Positions 1 to 8,959 of a stretch of DNA of 64,000 nucleotides are shown piece by piece. The position numbers and the translations under genes were made by a program. How positions within the stretch are numbered: the first letter of the stretch is position 1; the number at the start of each line of letters is the position of its first letter. This DNA comes from Streptomyces sp. HD (GTDB lineage Bacteria > Actinomycetota > Actinomycetes > Streptomycetales > Streptomycetaceae), in NCBI RefSeq assembly GCF_028369295.1, contig NZ_JAQMYP010000005.1, positions 1 to 64,000 of the forward strand, written 5' to 3'. The notes below the pieces were generated by a model. The model was given only the letters and a program-made list of their open reading frames with translations. It searched no databases and was not told where the DNA came from.

Positions 1-55
<55 letters not shown>

Positions 56-400
56 ACGGCGCTCTCCTCGCTGCGCAGGGCCCAGGTTCAGTGATCGTTG
101 GTATGCAGGGGCGCTTGGACGAACGGCCTGCTGTCTGGGGCAGGACGTGGCAGTGGGCGGCTGGGGCGGGCCTGAGTTCGAGGGCCGCCGGTGAATGGGC
201 ACGCCTGTGGGTTGAGCAACGGCGTGGGGTAGCGGCTCGTTGGCTGGATGCCGGACGGTGTAGGGCCGCTCCGCAGCGTGACCTGTGAGGGCCGCCACCC
301 CTGGCCTGACAGAAGGACGAGCCGAGCAGTACCCGCACCTCGCGCCCGTGACGCCGGACGGCGTTATGGGTCATGACATCCAACTACCAGTAGGTTTCAT

Positions 401-496
401 GTGATCATCAATCCCATCACCGGCATCACCGACGTGATCCCCGTCGTCGAAGTGGTGGTCAAGTTTCTCGTCAACGTGATCGGCATCCGCGTCTAA
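401..496 (+). CDS. very small hydrophobic peptide ORF (31 aa), uncertain
   Basis: A GTG-started ORF of 31 codons encodes an unusually hydrophobic peptide rich in Val and Ile (it begins VIINPITGITDVIP and ends NVIGIRV), with one Asp, one Glu, one Lys and one Arg. A weak AGG lies six bases upstream. Such composition would suit a membrane-active or membrane-inserted microprotein, but nothing else supports expression and I do not recognise a family. The next gene, 543-716, is on the other strand. It may be a chance ORF. Confidence 0.25.
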   Translation: MIINPITGITDVIPVVEVVVKFLVNVIGIRV

Positions 497-542
497 GAAC
501 GGCAGACACGAATGGGGCCTGAACTCATGCTCTGGCCCCCCT

Positions 543-716
543 TCACGCGCCCCTCTGCTGTCGGACCCATCGTTCAAGGTCGTCGCCCTTGAACTTCAGC
601 TTGCCTCCGAAGCAGAACCTCGGTATGCCATGCCGACGAGACTCGCGGTACATCCACCGTTCGGCCATGTCCAGATATGTCGAGGCGTCGCTGGTCCCCA
701 TATACCGCCGTTCCAT
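543..716 (-). CDS. excisionase/MerR-type helix-turn-helix protein (57 aa)
   Basis: The 57-residue product reads as a single winged-helix DNA-binding domain of the excisionase (HTH_17) kind: GTSDASTYLDMAERWMYRES forms the helix-turn-helix, and GGKLKFKGDDLERWVRQQR is the typical wing and final helix. Small proteins of this type act as recombination directionality factors next to integrases, or as regulators of integrative elements. The ATG at 714-716 is chosen because the longer reading upstream (to 1109) loses all resemblance to the domain. No integrase is visible in the window. The gene could belong to an element extending left of the window or be a remnant; the tRNA-Pro fragment at 5111 fits that idea. 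Confidence 0.6.
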   Translation of the reverse strand: MERRYMGTSDASTYLDMAERWMYRESRRHGIPRFCFGGKLKFKGDDLERWVRQQRGA

Positions 717-1024
717 CAACACACTCCTCGCGCTGAACTGCTGGAGAGTACTGGCGAATTCCCACCGCACCCAGACGGGAGCTCCCCCTTGGGGGGCAGC
801 TCCGAGCGAGCGGAGCACGGCGGCGGGCTGGTGCTGGGGCAGTGCCTCCTCGGCCGAGGGAAGTACGCCAGGTTGCCCGGGGCGGGCGACGGCTGCGCGT
901 ATTGACGGTTTGCGGTGGCGGGGGAAGCGTGGGGCCCGGAGCACGCGGGGGCTTGCGCCGAGGGGCGTCTGTGGTTCGTGAACGGGGAGAGCGCGTGGTC
1001 TGCGCAGGAGCCCGGCCGTAGCGG

Positions 1025-3316
1025 ATGGCCGGCGCGCCTGGAACGTCGGGGCCGGGTGAGGCAGGGACGTCCTGGTTTTCGGCCGCCGACGTGGAATGGG
1101 TGAGGGCAATGGCTGGAATCCTCGATGTCACTGAGCATGCGGTACTGGGCCCGGATGTCGCGCAGGGGAGCGCGGCGCAGTCGTGGCCCGGGGGCGGGTA
1201 CACGCTGCACCGGTACGGGCGGGTCAGCATCGTGGCCGTTCCCGAGGGGCCCGACGTCGATCTGGGAGGGCCGGAGCCCGGCGAGACGGACGGTCTGACC
1301 GGGGCCGAGGCGCTGGGTCTGGCGGCGCTGCGGCTGCGGGAGTCGGACGCGTACCGCGTGGCTAAGGAGAAGCGGCCACGAGCGGGCGAGACCTGGGACA
1401 TGCCGGGCTGCACCACAGCGGGGGGCCCGCGGTCGGATTCCGGTGAGCTGGGCGCGGATGTCCAGCCGCATTCGACGAACAGTGAGTACCTGGAGGGGAG
1501 CGTCGCGGTCGGCATCGTCTTCGTGCAGGGGCCGACGGACGATCTGCAGTTCACCGAGGACGAAGTGGTCAAGGCCGTGGCCGAAGTGCAGGGCGGCCTG
1601 GGCTTCTTCGCCACGACCAACCCGCTCGCGGGCATCAGCTTCGTCTACGACATCCAGAACGTGTCACTGACCGTGTCCCCTGACCCGGACGCGGGCACGG
1701 AAGTGGACCCGGCCGTGCGTGCCGAGAAGTTGGAGGCCGTTTGGCGCGATCCGACGTTGGCGGAGCTTGGCTACAAGGCCGGCCCGGGTGGGGTCCGCTC
1801 CTACATCGAGGACCTTCGCCAACGCTTCAGTACCCGCTGGACGTACTGCGTCTTCTTCGCCAGGTACCCGCTCTACCACTTCGCTTACGCGGCCGTCGAT
1901 CGCACCCGCGTGGTGATGGACTACGACAACAGCCTCTACGGGCCGGACAACATCGACACCGTCTTCGCCCATGAGACCGGGCACGTCTTCGGCTGTCCCG
2001 ACGAGTACATGTCGGCAGTTCCTCCCTGCGACTGCGGTGGTTCCCACGGGCGTTATGGCCTCGTCAACGGAAACTGCGAGAGGTGCGCGGGCGGCACGGG
2101 CGCCGACTGCCTCATGAAGTCCAACATCCTTACGCTGTGCCAGTACACCCCCGGCCACCTCGGCTGGTCCCCGCGACTGCTGCTGCGCGACTACGGCTAC
2201 GAGAAAGGGGGTTACCGGACCGACCGGCACGTGCGGACACTGGCGCGCGTGACGGCCAACAGGCGGCCGGGCATCTTCGGCTTCGCCGAGGACGGCGTGT
2301 ATATGTCACCGGGGCAGCCCGGCGGACGCTTCGGGACGCCGCGACGTGTCGTGGCCGACCTCGGCTACGAATCCGGCTGGCGAGTGGAGAAGCACCCCCG
2401 CTTCCTGGCGGATGTGACCAGCAGGAGCGGTGACGACATTGTCGGCTTCGGTGATCAGGGTGTGTGGACCGCGCTGGCCATCGGGGACGGGACGTTCAAG
2501 GAGCCGACGTTCGTGATCGCCGACTTCGGTTACGAGTCCGGGTGGCGGGTGGAGAGGCATCCCCGCTTCATGGCGGACATCACCGGCGACGGCACCGCGG
2601 ACATCGTGGGCTTCGGTGATCAGGGTGTGTGGACCGCGCTGTCGAACGGGGACGGGACGTTCAAGGAGCCGACGTTCGTGATCGCCGACTTCGGTTACGA
2701 GTCCGGGTGGCGGGTGGAGAGGCATCCCCGCTTCATGGCGGACATCACCGGCGACGGCACCGCGGACATTGTCGGCTTCGGTGATCAGGGTGTGTGGACC
2801 GCGCTGTCGAACGGGGACGGGACGTTCAAGGAGCCGACGTTCGTGATCGCCGACCTCGGTTACGAGTCCGGCTGGCGGGTGGAGAAGCACTCGCGCCTCA
2901 TGGCGACCATCACCCGCGATCCGAGGGCGGACATCGTCGCCTTCGGTGACCACGGTGTATGGACCGCGGTCTCCAACGGCGACGGGACCTTCCAGGAACC
3001 CAAGCTCGTCGTCAACCAGTTCGGCTACGTCGCCGGAGGCTGGCGGGTCGACAAGCACCCCCGTCTCCTGGCGGACACCACCGGAGACAGTGGCCTGGCC
3101 GACATCGTTGGGTTCGGCGCCGAAGGCGTATGGATGGCCCGGTCGCTCGGCGACGGTCAGTTCGACACGCCGGGGCTGGTCAGGCCGCATTTCGGGTACA
3201 GCGCCGGAGGCTGGCGGGTCGACAAGCACCCCCGTCTCCTGGCGGACACCACCGGAGACGGGAAGGCGGACATCGTCGGCTTCGGCAACGACGGCGTATG
3301 GGTCGCCCGCGCGTGA
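1025..3316 (+). CDS. zinc metallopeptidase with C-terminal FG-GAP/VCBS-like repeats
   Basis: A 763-residue protein. Residues 316-328 read HETGHVFGCPDEY, a zinc-binding HExxH helix with a downstream Asp-Glu, as in metzincin-like or related zinc peptidases. A Cys-rich stretch follows (CDCGG, CERC, DCLMKSN), with Met in a plausible Met-turn position. From about residue 383 to the end there are seven repeats of 55-57 residues with the pattern FGY-SGWRV-KHPR-ADITGDG-ADIVGFG-GVW, i.e. the FG-GAP/VCBS beta-propeller type with Ca-binding DGDG-like loops. Two central repeats are nearly identical DNA (165-bp unit, 2513-2842). No signal peptide is seen, which is odd for this architecture; an internal start at 1109 does not add one. 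A secreted or surface role is inferred only from the repeats. Confidence 0.7.
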   Translation: MAGAPGTSGPGEAGTSWFSAADVEWVRAMAGILDVTEHAVLGPDVAQGSAAQSWPGGGYTLHRYGRVSIVAVPEGPDVDLGGPEPGETDGLTGAEALGLAALRLRESDAYRVAKEKRPRAGETWDMPGCTTAGGPRSDSGELGADVQPHSTNSEYLEGSVAVGIVFVQGPTDDLQFTEDEVVKAVAEVQGGLGFFATTNPLAGISFVYDIQNVSLTVSPDPDAGTEVDPAVRAEKLEAVWRDPTLAELGYKAGPGGVRSYIEDLRQRFSTRWTYCVFFARYPLYHFAYAAVDRTRVVMDYDNSLYGPDNIDTVFAHETGHVFGCPDEYMSAVPPCDCGGSHGRYGLVNGNCERCAGGTGADCLMKSNILTLCQYTPGHLGWSPRLLLRDYGYEKGGYRTDRHVRTLARVTANRRPGIFGFAEDGVYMSPGQPGGRFGTPRRVVADLGYESGWRVEKHPRFLADVTSRSGDDIVGFGDQGVWTALAIGDGTFKEPTFVIADFGYESGWRVERHPRFMADITGDGTADIVGFGDQGVWTALSNGDGTFKEPTFVIADFGYESGWRVERHPRFMADITGDGTADIVGFGDQGVWTALSNGDGTFKEPTFVIADLGYESGWRVEKHSRLMATITRDPRADIVAFGDHGVWTAVSNGDGTFQEPKLVVNQFGYVAGGWRVDKHPRLLADTTGDSGLADIVGFGAEGVWMARSLGDGQFDTPGLVRPHFGYSAGGWRVDKHPRLLADTTGDGKADIVGFGNDGVWVARA
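2513..2842 (+). repeat. two near-identical 165-bp tandem units in the protease gene
   Basis: The units at 2513-2677 and 2678-2842 are almost base-identical, while the flanking repeats diverge. This points to recent duplication or gene conversion inside the repeat array, and a copy-number-variable region. Confidence 0.85.
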
Positions 3317-3343
3317 CGCGTCACGCGGCACGGAAACTCCCGC

Positions 3344-4066
3344 TCAGGGCGACGTCTCGGCCTGTACAGGAAGCCGTGAGCCGACGCTTCTGCCTATGGT
3401 CAGGAGCCAGATCATGAGGATGAGTTCGCCTACGCCGGTGAACACGGCCGCCTCGGCCGAGTACCCGGGGGAGAGGAAGGCACCGAGGCTGTCCACGAGA
3501 TAGCCGAGCCCCGCGAGGGCCAGCAGGACGCCCAGCACCCGGGGTACGTAGCCCGACGTGAAGGCGAGGAACCCCAGCAACAGGAGGTGGACGCCGAAGA
3601 AGATGAGCCCGGCGTCCCAGATGTCGTGGAAGGCATCGATGCGCATGAGTGCTTCGGCGTCCAGTTGGTCCGCGCTGTACGCCCCCAGGGACTCGGCGTC
3701 CTGGGCCGGGGGCAACGCCCCGACGAGTTGGGTGACGGCGACGAGGAGCACGCCCGCGTAGGCGAGCCTGAACCAGGCCGCGAGCGTCGCGATTCCCTTG
3801 TGCGCCGGCTGGAAGAAGACCATCAGTGCCCAGGCCACCACCACGTCCAGGACAGCGACCAGGAACAGGGCGACCGTGCCGAAGCGGAAAAGCGCCTCGG
3901 AACCGCGGATGTCCTGGGCGGTGCGTGCCGCGTCGTCCTCGGTGACCAGGTTCTCCAGCACGCCGAAATTGGCGAAGATCGCCAACGGGACCATGGCCAG
4001 GATTCCCGTTCCCGCGACCAGAGCGGCATCGCGTACCGCCAGCGAGGTCCCGCCGGGCGGGGTCAT
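3344..4066 (-). CDS. DUF4386-type integral membrane protein
   Basis: A 240-residue protein with about six hydrophobic segments (for example GILAMVPLAIFANFGVLENL, FLVAVLDVVVAWALMVFF, AGLIFFGVHLLLLGFLAF). The topology, and the conserved region around FHDIWDAGLIFFGVHLLLLG before the last helices, match the DUF4386 membrane family, whose function is unknown. It starts inside the end of the upstream gene (ATG overlapping TGA at 4063-4066), so the two are co-translated. It converges with the protease gene that ends at 3316. Confidence 0.7.
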   Translation of the reverse strand: MTPPGGTSLAVRDAALVAGTGILAMVPLAIFANFGVLENLVTEDDAARTAQDIRGSEALFRFGTVALFLVAVLDVVVAWALMVFFQPAHKGIATLAAWFRLAYAGVLLVAVTQLVGALPPAQDAESLGAYSADQLDAEALMRIDAFHDIWDAGLIFFGVHLLLLGFLAFTSGYVPRVLGVLLALAGLGYLVDSLGAFLSPGYSAEAAVFTGVGELILMIWLLTIGRSVGSRLPVQAETSP

Positions 4067-4698
4067 CCGCGGGCCCCCTTGGGCATCGGCCGCTCATCAC
4101 GATCGCCCGTGCCGGGCGCCGGCACGACGAGGCGGAATCCCTTGAAGATCAGCATCAGCGGAAGCACTGCTTCGAACAAGCCACCAGGAACGTAGAACGC
4201 GGCCCCGGCACCGGAGTTGATGTCCACGAGCCCCAGCAGGTCACTCGCCACTCCCGCCAGCAGAACGGCGTAGCCCACCAGTCCGAGTACCGAAAGCCAC
4301 CGTGCGACCAGCCCGGAACGCAGCAGGAGGTAGGACAGGACCAGACCACCGGCGCCGGAGAACGCGTAGACCAGCAGATCGTAATCCGTCAATTCGTTCT
4401 TGCTCACGAGGAAATAGCACCCGACCGCAATGATGGCAGCGCATTCCGCGCACCTGAGAGTCAGATACCCGGCCGAGAGGAGCATTCCGTGCGGCTTCAG
4501 CACGGGGAACAGTGCGACGCCGATCCCGGCGACCGCAAGACCCGTGTAACTCTCCAGCAGCACGCCCGCGAGGAGCCGTCTCGCTCCGGAGTCCGTGCCG
4601 GAGAAATAGTCCTCCAGGAGCGAGCTGCCGACGGAGAAGGTCAGCGTCGACGAGAGGAACAGTAACCCCACCAGCACAGCGGTCTTCCTGTACGGCAT
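4063..4698 (-). CDS. DUF4386-like integral membrane protein
   Basis: A 211-residue membrane protein with six to seven hydrophobic stretches. It is a paralogue of the downstream gene in layout (TAVLVGLLFLSSTLTFSVGSS at the N-terminus, YVPGGLFEAVLPLMLIFKGF at the C-terminus). The ATG at 4698 is preferred over the longer reading because GGAAGGGG lies seven bases before it. It forms a two-gene operon with 3344-4066. The two proteins may form a complex; no function can be assigned. Confidence 0.65.
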   Translation of the reverse strand: MPYRKTAVLVGLLFLSSTLTFSVGSSLLEDYFSGTDSGARRLLAGVLLESYTGLAVAGIGVALFPVLKPHGMLLSAGYLTLRCAECAAIIAVGCYFLVSKNELTDYDLLVYAFSGAGGLVLSYLLLRSGLVARWLSVLGLVGYAVLLAGVASDLLGLVDINSGAGAAFYVPGGLFEAVLPLMLIFKGFRLVVPAPGTGDRDERPMPKGARG

Positions 4699-5110
4699 GC
4701 TTTCGCCCCTTCCGCCCCAGCCCACCCCGGGGGGGCCTGGAACGTGAGCCTTGCTGCGCCCGGGCCACGAGTCGGCCGCCGCCGAGCCATCGAGCGACGG
4801 CCTGCTACCCGAGGAGTGTGCTTCTGGGCCCCAACTATCCTCCCTTTGCGGGCATACGCGCCGCCCGCGCGCGAGGAATCACCCTGGCCCCGCAGGTGGC
4901 ACGCCAACGGGGCCGGCCGATGCACGACTCCCGGCCACCTCACCCCGTGGAGTGTGCCGCAGCCAGCGGAAACGACCGGGTGCCTCCCGGATCTCCTCGA
5001 CGTGCGGCTGCGGCCCTTCCCGGTCCTCGGCGCCCGCGGCGAGTTGGACCGGTCCCGCTGCGCGACCGACTCGGTGAACATGCGGGCCCTGAAACCTTGA
5101 CCCCTACTCC

Positions 5111-5152
5111 TGGGGGGAAGGGGGCGCAGGTTCAAATCCTGTCGTCCCGACC
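5111..5152 (+). tRNA. 3' fragment of tRNA-Pro (att-site remnant)
   Basis: Bases 5111-5152 reproduce the anticodon-to-3' half of Streptomyces tRNA-Pro(GGG): TGGGGG at the anticodon position, the T arm GCAGGTTCAAATCCTG, and the acceptor strand GTCGTCCCGAC. The matching 5' acceptor strand (CGGGAC), D arm and anticodon stem are absent upstream, so this is not a functional tRNA. The junction near 5110 marks where foreign DNA joins the tRNA end. Integrases of actinomycete elements such as pSAM2 target tRNA-Pro and leave such a 3' copy. Confidence 0.75.
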
Positions 5153-5170
5153 TGCGAAGCAGCAGGTCAG

Positions 5171-5200
5171 GGGGAGTGTCGGAGGTTTCCGGCACTCCCC
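5171..5200 (+). terminator. 13-bp hairpin terminator behind the tRNA-Pro fragment
   Basis: GGGGAGTGTCGGA pairs with TCCGGCACTCCCC around a GGTT loop. This is probably the native tRNA-Pro terminator, which supports the right side of the junction being original chromosome. A weaker hairpin (ACCTGC/GCAGGT) sits at 5150-5167. Confidence 0.7.
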
Positions 5201-5269
5201 GTGGCCATTTCTGGTGGTTGGGCGGCACATGAGCGAGGGGCATGTCCTGGGGTCCGATACGATCACGGC

Positions 5270-5734
5270 ATGGTTACGGCTCGGTTGCCCTGGTGCGTCG
5301 GCGGGACCCGCTTTGGCGGGCGTCCGCTGCTGCGCGTGCTGGCCATGGCCGCCCTGCTGTTCGGCGTCCTCGTGACACACTGCGGGCACATGGAGAGCGC
5401 CGACGGGCACCTCTCCAGCAGCGCGGCGGACTCTGCGGCGCTGCCGGGTGACGGGGTTCTTCATCCGGATCCGGCCGTTGAGCCCGCGCCGCTCATCACT
5501 GGCCAAATCGACGATCACCGTGGCGGTCATGCGGCGTCGCATTCCGGCGAGCAGTGCGTGTCCGGGCAACCTCAGCAGGGTTATGCCGTGGCGGCGCCCT
5601 GCTTTGCGGCATGGGTTCGCCAAGCGACCGGTGTTGACGGGGCCTCGCCCCTGCGTCCGCCTGCCATCGGTCGGTCCGTCGACGGGGTGTCCCCAGTGGC
5701 CCTGAGGGCCGCCTCCGTGGTGCGGCAGGTCTAG
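5270..5734 (+). CDS. small membrane protein with His-rich tail (DUF6153-like)
   Basis: A 154-residue protein with one N-terminal membrane helix (LLRVLAMAALLFGVLVTHCGHM) followed by an Ala/His/Asp-rich extracytoplasmic tail (ESADGHLSS, DDHRGGHAASHSGEQC) with two cysteines. The arrangement resembles the actinobacterial DUF6153 group. The ATG at 5270 is preferred because the possible -10 box TACGAT (5258-5263) would place transcription start at or next to it, giving a leaderless mRNA. The His/Cys content suggests metal contact, but that is inference. A paralogue-like gene follows at 5929. Confidence 0.5.
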   Translation: MVTARLPWCVGGTRFGGRPLLRVLAMAALLFGVLVTHCGHMESADGHLSSSAADSAALPGDGVLHPDPAVEPAPLITGQIDDHRGGHAASHSGEQCVSGQPQQGYAVAAPCFAAWVRQATGVDGASPLRPPAIGRSVDGVSPVALRAASVVRQV

Positions 5735-5756
5735 GAGGGCGGCGTCATCCGACCGG

Positions 5757-5780
5757 CCTGCTGACTGTCCTGCTGACTGT
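5757..5780 (+). repeat. 12-bp tandem duplication
   Basis: CCTGCTGACTGT is present twice in direct succession in the gap between the two small membrane protein genes. No function is evident. Confidence 0.8.
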
Positions 5781-5928
5781 CTGTCACCGGTTCGGCCGCT
5801 ATCGCGCGACGAGTGTCGTATCCCATGCTCGTGAGGGGTCGTCACGTTCGTCGATGCCGTCCTGCCCCCACCCATGCCTGCGTCTCACTCCGCCCATGCC
5901 GGAGGCGAGGCAGCAGCGCGGAGGACTT

Positions 5929-6378
5929 GTGCCGACACACTCCCGAATGCCCGCACACGCGACATGGACCCCCCGCGGGGCGTCCCGGTGGCGTGGATTC
6001 GTCTCGGGGACCCGCGCCATCCTGGTGATGGTGCTGATGCTGTGCGCCGTCATTCACGGAGCGACCGAGCAGACGCACGCGTCGGTGTCCATGCCCGCCG
6101 TCTCGTCGGCGGTGGCCGCCGGCGGGGGCCATGGGGACCGTCACGGACCCCACGGCCCCCGCGACCCCCATGAGGCCGAGGACTGCGCCGCGGACGCGAT
6201 TGTTCGCAATGCCTTCCCGTACGCCGAGGATCCTCCCCTCGACGCGATGGACGTGGTCGTACCCGCCGCCGGGGCCCTGGCGGCGGGAAGACCTCCCGTG
6301 CGGCGTGAGTCCCGCAGACGTCGAAGCGCACGCACCGGCCGAGTCGCGCTCGTCCGTACGTCTCGCTGGCGGATCTAG
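5929..6378 (+). CDS. small membrane protein with His-rich tail (DUF6153-like)
   Basis: A 149-residue product. The start is placed at GTG 5929 because GGAGG lies four bases upstream; an in-frame ATG exists at 5854 without a good ribosome site. One membrane helix (TRAILVMVLMLCAVIHGATE) is followed by a His/Gly segment (GGGHGDRHGPHGPRDPHEAEDC) and a basic C-terminus ending SRWRI. Its architecture matches the preceding gene, so the two look like diverged tandem duplicates. The possible metal-related function is inference. Confidence 0.5.
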   Translation: MPTHSRMPAHATWTPRGASRWRGFVSGTRAILVMVLMLCAVIHGATEQTHASVSMPAVSSAVAAGGGHGDRHGPHGPRDPHEAEDCAADAIVRNAFPYAEDPPLDAMDVVVPAAGALAAGRPPVRRESRRRRSARTGRVALVRTSRWRI

Positions 6379-6518
6379 ACCACTCGCTCGCAGCCGGCCG
6401 ACCTCGTCGGCTGCCGCGCCCCCGTGGTGACGACGCGGACCGCGTGGTCCGCCTGCTCGCCGTGGACGCGAGATGAACCCGCACCGTGCATTCATCGAGC
6501 GAGAGTGAAAACACAGAC

Positions 6519-7661
6519 ATGCAGTCATTGACCAAGGCCGCAGTCCCCTCGGGCCGGGCCGCCCTCTCCGGGCTGGTGGGCAACACCCCGCTGCTGCGGG
6601 TGTCGCAGCCGCTCGCCCCGGCCGGACGTGGCTTCTGGGCGAAGCTTGAGGGGTTCAACCCCGGTGGTATCAAGGACCGTCCGGGCCTGCACATGGTGGA
6701 GCGGGCCCGGGCCCGGGGCGACCTGCGGCCCGGCGGACGCATCATCGAGTCCACGAGCGGAACCCTGGGCCTCGGGCTGGCCCTGGCCGGGATGGTGTAC
6801 GGCCACCCGGTCACCCTGGTCACCGATCCGGGGCTGGAGTTGTCCATGACCCGGCTGCTCACCGCGTACGGCGCCCAGGTCAACGTCGTCTCCGAACCGC
6901 ATCCCACGGGCGGCTGGCAGCAGGCCCGCCGTGAACGCGTGCAGCGGCTGCTGGAGCAGCACCCCGACTCATGGTGCCCGGACCAGTACAACAACCCGGA
7001 CAACGTCGCCGCCTACACCCCGCTGGCCCTTGAACTCGCCTCCGAGACGGGCCACATCGACGTGCTGGTGTGCAGCGTCGGCACCGGCGGCCATTCGGCG
7101 GGCGTGTCCCGCGTCCTGCGCCAGCTCTACCCGGAACTGACCGTCGTCGGCGTGGACACGACCGGTTCGACGATCTTCGGCCAGCCCGCACGGCCCCGGC
7201 TGATGCGCGGCCTCGGCTCCAGCATCTACCCCCGCAACGTCGCCTACGAGAACTTCTCCGAGGTGCACTGGGTGGCCCCGGCCGAGGCCGTGTGGACGTG
7301 CCGTCAACTGGCCGCCTCCCACTACGCCACCGGCGGCTGGAGCGTCGGCGCGGTCGCGCTGGTGGCCGGCTGGCTGGCCCGGACCATGCCCGCCGACGCA
7401 CGGATCGTCGCGATCTTCCCCGACGGCCCGCAGCGTTACCTGGGGACGGTCTACGACGACGACTACTGCGCCGCACACGGCCTCCTCCACGCCCCGCCCG
7501 CGCCCGAACCCGAGCTGATCGGCCGCCTGGACGAGAAGGAGGTCACCAGCTGGACCCGGTGCACCACCGTGATCGACCCCCTCACCCTGGGAGGCGCGGC
7601 ACGGGACGTCGCAGAGGACGCGCCGGACGGCGGGTCCGACCTCGTGGAGGAGGGCCGGTGA
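6519..7661 (+). CDS. PLP-dependent cysteine synthase-family enzyme
   Basis: A 380-residue fold-type II PLP enzyme. It has [12 protein letters not shown] near the N-terminus, the Schiff-base lysine in [10 protein letters not shown], the substrate loop ESTSGTLG, and the phosphate-binding GTGGHSAG. These are O-acetylserine sulfhydrylase/cystathionine beta-synthase hallmarks, though at 380 aa it is longer than CysK and ends in an acidic tail. It could make cysteine or another beta-substituted alanine. The stop overlaps the GTG of the MFS gene, so synthesis and export of an amino-acid-like product are probably coupled. The ATG at 6519 is chosen to match the family N-terminus; a GTG at 6486 is possible. 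Confidence 0.75.
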   Translation: MQSLTKAAVPSGRAALSGLVGNTPLLRVSQPLAPAGRGFWAKLEGFNPGGIKDRPGLHMVERARARGDLRPGGRIIESTSGTLGLGLALAGMVYGHPVTLVTDPGLELSMTRLLTAYGAQVNVVSEPHPTGGWQQARRERVQRLLEQHPDSWCPDQYNNPDNVAAYTPLALELASETGHIDVLVCSVGTGGHSAGVSRVLRQLYPELTVVGVDTTGSTIFGQPARPRLMRGLGSSIYPRNVAYENFSEVHWVAPAEAVWTCRQLAASHYATGGWSVGAVALVAGWLARTMPADARIVAIFPDGPQRYLGTVYDDDYCAAHGLLHAPPAPEPELIGRLDEKEVTSWTRCTTVIDPLTLGGAARDVAEDAPDGGSDLVEEGR

Positions 7662-8959
7662 AGGGGATGCTCACCCAAGTTCGGTCGTACGAACGCAGCG
7701 TCCAGTTGTTGATGGTGAACCAGTTCACCATCAACCTCGGCTTCTACATGCTGATGCCCTATCTGGCCGCCCACCTCTCCGGCACCCTCGGCCTGGCCGG
7801 GTGGATCGTCGGACTCGTCCTCGGCGTACGGAACTTCAGCCAGCAGGGCATGTTCCTGGTCGGCGGCACGCTCGCCGACCGGCTCGGCTACAAGCCGATG
7901 ATCATCGCCGGATGCGTGCTGCGCACCCTCGGCTTCGCGACGCTCGGCCTGGTCGACTCGCTGCCCGCGCTGCTCGCCGCCTCCGCGGCCGCCGGGCTGG
8001 CCGGCGCCCTGTTCAACCCGGCCGTACGGGCCTACCTCGCGGCCGACGCGGGGGAGCGCAGGGTCGAGGCGTTCGCCCTGTTCAACGTGTTCTACCAGGC
8101 AGGCATCCTGCTCGGCCCGCTGGTGGGCATGGTGCTGACCGGGGTGGACTTCCGCGTCACCTGCCTGGTGGCGGCCGGGATCTTCGCGCTGCTGAGCGTC
8201 GTACAGATCCGCGCGCTGCCGGCCAGGCGGGCCGAGGGCGCCGGACGGCAGGAGACCGAGGGCGGTGCGGGCGTGCTCGCCCAGTGGCGCGGGATCCTCG
8301 CCAACCGGCCGTTCCTGCTCTTCTCCCTCGCCATGATCGGTTCGTACGTCCTGTCGTTCCAGGTCTATCTGGCGCTGCCGCTGGAGGTGCGCCGGCTCGG
8401 CGGCGACGGGGAGTTCGGGACGGCGGCGGTCGCGGCGCTGTTCGCGGTGTCCGGGCTGAGCACGATCCTCGGTCAGACGCGGGTGACGGCGTGGTGCAAG
8501 GCGCGGTACGAGCCCGGTCAGGCGCTGGTGCGCGGGCTGGCGGTCATGGGCTCGGCGTTCATCCCTCTGCTGCTGGCCGTCGCCGTGCCCGTACCGGAGG
8601 CAGGGATCGGGCGGTGGCTGCTCGCCTCGGTGCCGCCGACGCTGGCCGCGCTGCTGCTCGCCGTCGGCACGATGATCGCCTACCCGTTCGAGATGGACAC
8701 CATCGTCCGCCTCTGCGGTGACCGCCTCGTCGCCACGCATTACGGGCTGTACAACACCATCTGCGGTATCGGCATCACCGTCGGGAACCTGGGCACCGGT
8801 GCCGCGCTCGACGCGGCCCGGGCGGCCGGGATGCCCGCGCTGCCGTGGATCTCGCTGTTCGCGCTCGGTACGGCATGCGCGGCCGCCCTGTACGGCCTGC
8901 ACCGCACAGGCCGACTGGCGGCCCCGTCCGCCGCCGAGCCAATGCCCGCCACGGCCTGA
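7658..8959 (+). CDS. MFS transporter, probable exporter
   Basis: A 433-residue major facilitator protein with about twelve hydrophobic helices and the family loop motif [13 protein letters not shown] between helices 2 and 3. It starts at GTG 7658, overlapping the stop of the cysteine-synthase-like gene (GTGA), which implies translational coupling. It resembles drug or metabolite H+ antiporters of the MdtH/YdeE kind. The likely role is efflux of the partner enzyme's product or of cysteine-related metabolites; the substrate cannot be read from the sequence. It converges with the PfkB gene; the 269-bp gap 8960-9228 shows no feature I can support. Confidence 0.75.
   Translation: MKGMLTQVRSYERSVQLLMVNQFTINLGFYMLMPYLAAHLSGTLGLAGWIVGLVLGVRNFSQQGMFLVGGTLADRLGYKPMIIAGCVLRTLGFATLGLVDSLPALLAASAAAGLAGALFNPAVRAYLAADAGERRVEAFALFNVFYQAGILLGPLVGMVLTGVDFRVTCLVAAGIFALLSVVQIRALPARRAEGAGRQETEGGAGVLAQWRGILANRPFLLFSLAMIGSYVLSFQVYLALPLEVRRLGGDGEFGTAAVAALFAVSGLSTILGQTRVTAWCKARYEPGQALVRGLAVMGSAFIPLLLAVAVPVPEAGIGRWLLASVPPTLAALLLAVGTMIAYPFEMDTIVRLCGDRLVATHYGLYNTICGIGITVGNLGTGAALDAARAAGMPALPWISLFALGTACAAALYGLHRTGRLAAPSAAEPMPATA

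Noticed and set aside
543..1109. A longer 188-residue reading of the HTH gene.
   Set aside because: The first 130 residues are Arg/Pro-rich out-of-family sequence typical of shadow frames; only the last 57 residues look like a real protein.
5050..5110. A possible 5' half of a tRNA in front of the tRNA-Pro 3' fragment.
   Set aside because: No CGGGAC acceptor strand, D arm or anticodon stem can be found that pairs with the 3' half, so a complete tRNA is excluded.
6423..6476. A frame upstream of the cysteine-synthase gene reads ADRVVRLLAVDAR, faintly like the leader at 53642.
   Set aside because: No cysteine, no clear start codon with a ribosome site, and only weak similarity.
7070..7657. The 196-residue N-terminal extension of the MFS reading frame.
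   Set aside because: It is an Arg/Pro-rich shadow of the cysteine-synthase gene; the real start is GTG 7658.
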